Assembly (NCBI RefSeq): GCF_040807025.1
Contig: NC_090942.1
Coordinates: 39,386,911-39,450,910 of the forward strand
Reading direction: 5' to 3'
DNA length: 64,000 nt
Source: Struthio camelus
Taxonomy: Eukaryota; Chordata; Aves; Struthioniformes; Struthionidae
The translations under genes and the position numbers were made by a program. The notes beneath the pieces are model-generated. The model had not been told where the DNA came from and ran no database searches. It was given only the letters and a program-made list of their open reading frames with translations. Position 1 is the stretch's first letter. Each line of letters starts with the position of its first letter. Positions 60,571 through 64,000 of this stretch are shown in pieces.

Positions 60571-63146
60571 CTGGAGGCAAATGAAAAAAGACATTTGTAA
60601 ATTTCATTTTCTTTTCAATATAAAAAAATCTCTGCAAAAAGATATGGCCAGATGTAAAACACAGGTCTTGTATCAATACAAGACAGGTAAAACCTTCCAT
60701 CTATTTACTGTTACATACATACAGACATAACAATACAATAACATTTCAGTGCTCTTATTTCACCTAGCGCCCAGTTATAGAGTCTCTTTAATTGGGTATA
60801 AAGTATATCCTTGTAAGAGAGAGGAAGTTCTGGTCTCCAGAACAGAACACAGTTATCCAATTAAAAATCAGCTATCCTTCGCATTCCCCCAGTCAAGTGA
60901 AAAAACTTTGTCAATCAACTGAAACACCATCTTTATATCAGCAAGAGCAGCATCCAACAAATTTGATTTTGAAATGCATGGTTAAAAGATCGCAGCATAA
61001 TCTGACAGTAATGAACCTAGCTAGGAATTTTTTGTTCATGAAAATATACTGAACTATCCAAAACTTTTTTTTTTGTGTTACAGCGTAAGCTAGTAAAAGA
61101 TTTGAGTTGAATAATATCTTTTAATCTTGAACGCAAGGTATCTTACCCTCAAGAACCCTGAGATGATTAAAATCCACAAACAAGCAAAGAGCCTGGAAAA
61201 AAAACAAAAAAAAAAAACTGTGAGCAACAATATTAATTTTGTTTAAAACCTCTTCCCCTTCTATAAAACCACCTCACAATATATTTGTTACTTAAATGTC
61301 CATAAATCTTAGATGTCAACTGTTCATTGGTTCCAGCAGTTAAACTCTGTTGCAGAGAGCAGTCAAAATTGATGGCTGAAATTTACTTTATATTTGAATC
61401 AACTCCCTTCCGTCTCAGGGACAAATCCAGATAAACCAGTCCTCTAGCATAGTACTATGGTTTTAAGAATCATAATCACACTGAGGAGCGCTATGCTAGA
61501 AATAATTTCTTATCAAGAGAGCAGCACTGCATACAATTAATAATTTAAGATAAATAACACCCCCAACATTCACTTGAACCGAGGTAACTTCTGTTGACCT
61601 GCACTCATTCTTATATCTACAAAAATTGCTAAAAAAAACAAAAAACCATACCCTGCTCCAAATTTGCTGAAGTCTCTCTTTGATTGCAAGGTATATGCAG
61701 TCAGTCCAAGGAACACAGCAGTAGTAAGAATAAAGGCTTGGAAGACGATGGATACATCATAGAAGCTCACTATAAACAAAAAAGTAAATTATCATTTACA
61801 TAAAATATGCTATGTATTTGCTATCTTTTAATGAAAAAGAAAGTTAGACTTTAACTGATAGGAAAACAATCTTATTTATGAACAAAGAAATAAAATTATG
61901 CCTGAATTCGTCTTTGCACTTCAAGATCAACGCATAGGATGCACTCGCTCTTGCCCTAGCTAAGTTGGACATTTATGGTATAGCTGTAGCTCTCTTAAAG
62001 GAGATAACAGATCTTCTGTAATCATAATAAATACAGCATTTTAATCTTTGATGCACAAGATTTTAAGTAAAAAAAAAGTTTTGAATGTTTCATGATACTG
62101 ATACACGACAAAAATCCCGACACAAGCAATCCTCTGAAAAGGTTCAGAAGAATTTTGACTAGGAGGGTAGGAAGAGAAAAGATAGCTAGGTGAAGCCTTT
62201 TTTCCCCCTCCTGCCTCCTTAATCTTACTTTTCCCCAAATGACTCTTCTTTGCAGGAGGCCAGAAACCACAATGAAGTGGTCTGACCTTATGCCAGAAGC
62301 TACAGTGCAAGGTGATGCCAGGTCTTCCTCCCTTTACCCCAACCCCGCTAGCCCCTGTGCCATCTCCTCCCTCAACAGAGGATACAAAACTCTCCAACTC
62401 AACACAGTTCTCTTAGGGGAAGAAGAGGGGAAAGATGAAGATGTTTGTTTCACTTGCAGATCAGCTCTGCTCCACTGCAGCATGTTAGCGGAAAGTGCCG
62501 TATAAGAAAGGGCACTACTAGCTGTACTGAAAGGACAGCACAGCTAGCTCACTTCAGGCTTGTACAGTTTCGGTTCTGGATCACAGAACTTTTCAGGTCT
62601 GGAAAAAGGCAGGAAATGAAAGTGAAATGGAATGAAGCCAGAGAAGGCCAGAAAGACTAGCGTTACCATTCTGAATCAGTAACTAATAATCTTGTATCAT
62701 ATATGTTCAGAATCCTAATATTGACATTGTATCATTATATAAACAACACAAAGCTGTTTAGCACCAGCACAAAAAAAGTGAGGAGAAAAAGGGATATTAA
62801 ACACATTGCTGTAGTGCAAAAAAACCCACAATCTTTTTTCTTGTTATTGACACTCCAATTACCTGTGGTACAGAAGAATTACAGAAATTACTATTTGCGT
62901 TTAATAGTTAAAGGGGGTTCAAAATCCAGCTTCCCCCCTTGATTTCCAGGTGTTTGCTGACCTCATATCACTGTCACTGAAAATTTCAAACAGAGGATTT
63001 ATTATCACTTTAGTCACATCTGGGAATCTCAGGTGGCAATTAGTATAATATATTGGATTCCTTTTCCAATTTCTGTAAGAAATCAGACAATAAAAGGATG
63101 ACAATCACTTACCTGTAATAGCAACTGTCAGTGCTTCCAAAAGGGT
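60364..63146 (-). CDS. TMBIM4: TMBIM4 (Golgi anti-apoptotic protein), C-terminal exons; 5' part beyond window
   Basis: This is a multi-pass membrane protein of the TMBIM/BAX-inhibitor-1 superfamily, also called GAAP or Lifeguard 4. In mammals it sits mainly in the Golgi, lowers luminal calcium and limits apoptosis. Four in-frame exons (63,113-63,146; 61,652-61,769; 61,147-61,192; 60,364-60,570) total 405 bases, or 134 residues plus stop. This matches about residues 105-238 of the 238-residue human protein. Visible are TM helices around [64 protein letters not shown] and [19 protein letters not shown]. The two family aspartates, in IIYDTH and YLDIIN, are present; in bacterial YetJ the equivalents form the pH-sensing pair. 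The basic tail ends NKK. The upstream exons encoding the N-terminus and first helices were not found before 64,000. Confidence 0.97.
60571..61146 (-). other. TMBIM4 intron
   Basis: A 576-bp intron with donor GTAAGA at 61,146 and acceptor CAG ending at 60,571. No feature recognised inside. Confidence 0.9.
61147..61192 (-). CDS. TMBIM4: TMBIM4 46-bp coding exon
   Basis: A short exon too small to stand out as an open frame. The acceptor TTTTTTCCAG precedes 61,192; one base completes the split Gly codon, then [15 protein letters not shown] follows. It ends AGG before donor GTAAGA. It corresponds to LFALLWILCLSGFLK in human as I remember it, and restores the frame between its neighbours. Confidence 0.94.
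61193..61651 (-). other. TMBIM4 intron
   Basis: A 459-bp intron with donor GTATGG at 61,651 and acceptor AG ending at 61,193. An A/T homopolymer region at 61,198-61,218 forms the polypyrimidine tract. Nothing else recognised. Confidence 0.9.
61652..61769 (-). CDS. TMBIM4: TMBIM4 118-bp coding exon
   Basis: The acceptor TTTGTTTATAG precedes 61,769. The exon completes a split Val codon, encodes [12 protein letters not shown] and [14 protein letters not shown], and ends with two bases of a Gly codon before donor GTATGG. The phases match both neighbouring exons. Confidence 0.96.
61770..63112 (-). other. TMBIM4 intron
   Basis: A 1.34-kb intron with donor GTAAGT at 63,112 and acceptor AG at 61,770-61,771. 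A GA-rich plus-strand patch at 62,410-62,440 and an A-run near 62,069 are the only notable contents. Open frames inside have no known similarity. Confidence 0.9.
63113..63146 (-). CDS. TMBIM4: TMBIM4 34-bp coding exon
   Basis: A micro-exon found from its splice sites. The acceptor CTACTATTGTAG precedes 63,146; it encodes [11 protein letters not shown] plus one base of Val, then donor CAG|GTAAGTG. It aligns with [11 protein letters not shown] of the human protein as I remember it and starts in phase 0. Confidence 0.94.
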
Positions 63147-64000
63147 CTACAATAGTAGAAACAAAAAATTGAAAGGATTAAAAAAAAAAAAAATCACATG
63201 GGAACTCCATGTACAACAAGTCCTATGCTGCTACACAATCCCAGTATGTATTACATAAACATGTTAATACATAAGAAAACTTAACAAGAGGGCTACATTT
63301 TCAACAAAATAATGGCAACCATAACTGTCTTATGTACTGTCTTTCTACTTAGGAAGAACAGGACATAAACTGAAAATGAATCAGAAACATTCCCTATAGA
63401 AAATTGTCATTTTGGTCTTCTACTCAGCACACAGCATTTAGTGTGCTTATCACACTTACAAACAATTCAAGGGGCTATAAAATTTCCTCAGAGCTGCTGT
63501 TATTAGAAATGAACTATTTTCAGCTTTCTGTATACTTTTCGGTATTTGAAATACTGTCATCCAACAATCTTAAACCCTTAGTAGACCGCTAAGTATCTGC
63601 ATCAACTCTCCCATCCACACTTGTTTTGAAACAGAACTGTAAATCAAATGTATTATTGATGTCTGGGCACAAGGCTTTTATGGGCCATAAATTTTTCCTA
63701 AAAAGCAGTTTCAAATTAAGTTTCGTTACAAGAAAACATGAAAAAAGTATTTATGGCAGGAACCAAGAGGCCTGAAACAAAGCTTTCAACCCATATCTTG
63801 TCTAAGCCAGTGGGAGCAGCAAAACGGGTAAAAAAAACAAATAAGCCCTTGCTGAATCTAATATTCAAGCTCCAATATTCTTCCTAGAAAGAAGAGCTAG
63901 AGACTATCTAGGAACAACCTGTGGACAGAACATCCAAACAATAATTCAACTTTTTATAAGTATACAGGAGATCATGCAAGAAATAAACAAAAAAAACCAG
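63147..64000 (-). other. TMBIM4 intron, continuing past the window edge
   Basis: No upstream TMBIM4 exon was found here, so this is taken as part of the intron before the 34-bp exon. An A-run near 63,180-63,193 is a T-run, part of the branch/polypyrimidine surroundings, only on the minus strand downstream of the acceptor region. Otherwise ordinary AT-rich sequence. Confidence 0.75.

Noticed and set aside
1..64000. CRISPR arrays, operons, tRNA or rRNA genes
   Set aside because: No regularly spaced repeats, no ribosome-binding sites or co-directional compact genes, and no tRNA cloverleaf or rRNA sequence was recognised. The window is eukaryotic.

Overview
This window looks like vertebrate nuclear DNA, most likely from a bird. 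Genes are split by GT-AG introns, most of the sequence is AT-rich and non-coding, and there are CpG islands. One CR1 LINE copy carries the usual avian 3' landmarks. Several old, degraded amniote-type repeats are also present. No bacterial, viral or organellar gene organisation is visible. A crocodilian is a weaker alternative, because CR1 and the older repeats are shared with that lineage.

Only two protein-coding genes can be supported, both on the minus strand at the right end. LLPH (coding parts 54,531-58,686) encodes a small, basic nucleolar protein of the LLP / learning-associated protein family. It has two coding exons and probably a non-coding first exon. TMBIM4 (60,364 to beyond 64,000) encodes a Golgi-type transmembrane BAX-inhibitor-motif protein. 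The window holds its last four coding exons (134 residues plus stop), and the 5' part lies beyond the right edge. All exon boundaries given are consensus GT/AG with matching phases. The best TMBIM4 poly(A) signal (59,245-59,250) is only about 170 bp from the probable LLPH first-exon donor (59,074). The two genes are therefore packed tail-to-head across one CpG island.

Positions 1 to about 54,300 contain no exon I can support. In amniotes LLPH and TMBIM4 sit between HMGA2 and IRAK3, so this stretch is probably the HMGA2-LLPH intergenic desert (inference; no HMGA2 exon was recognised). It holds a CR1 LINE (10,560-10,815), an older CR1-like fragment (39,035-39,308), older repeats and simple repeats. 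It also has two orphan CpG-rich islands, at 19,600-20,190 and 47,210-47,720, and AT-rich blocks that could be conserved regulatory elements. The most unusual object is a 153-bp, nearly perfect palindrome at 7,865-8,017.

Exon coordinates were derived by hand from splice consensus and protein similarity. Repeat family names, promoters and conserved-element calls are much less certain.
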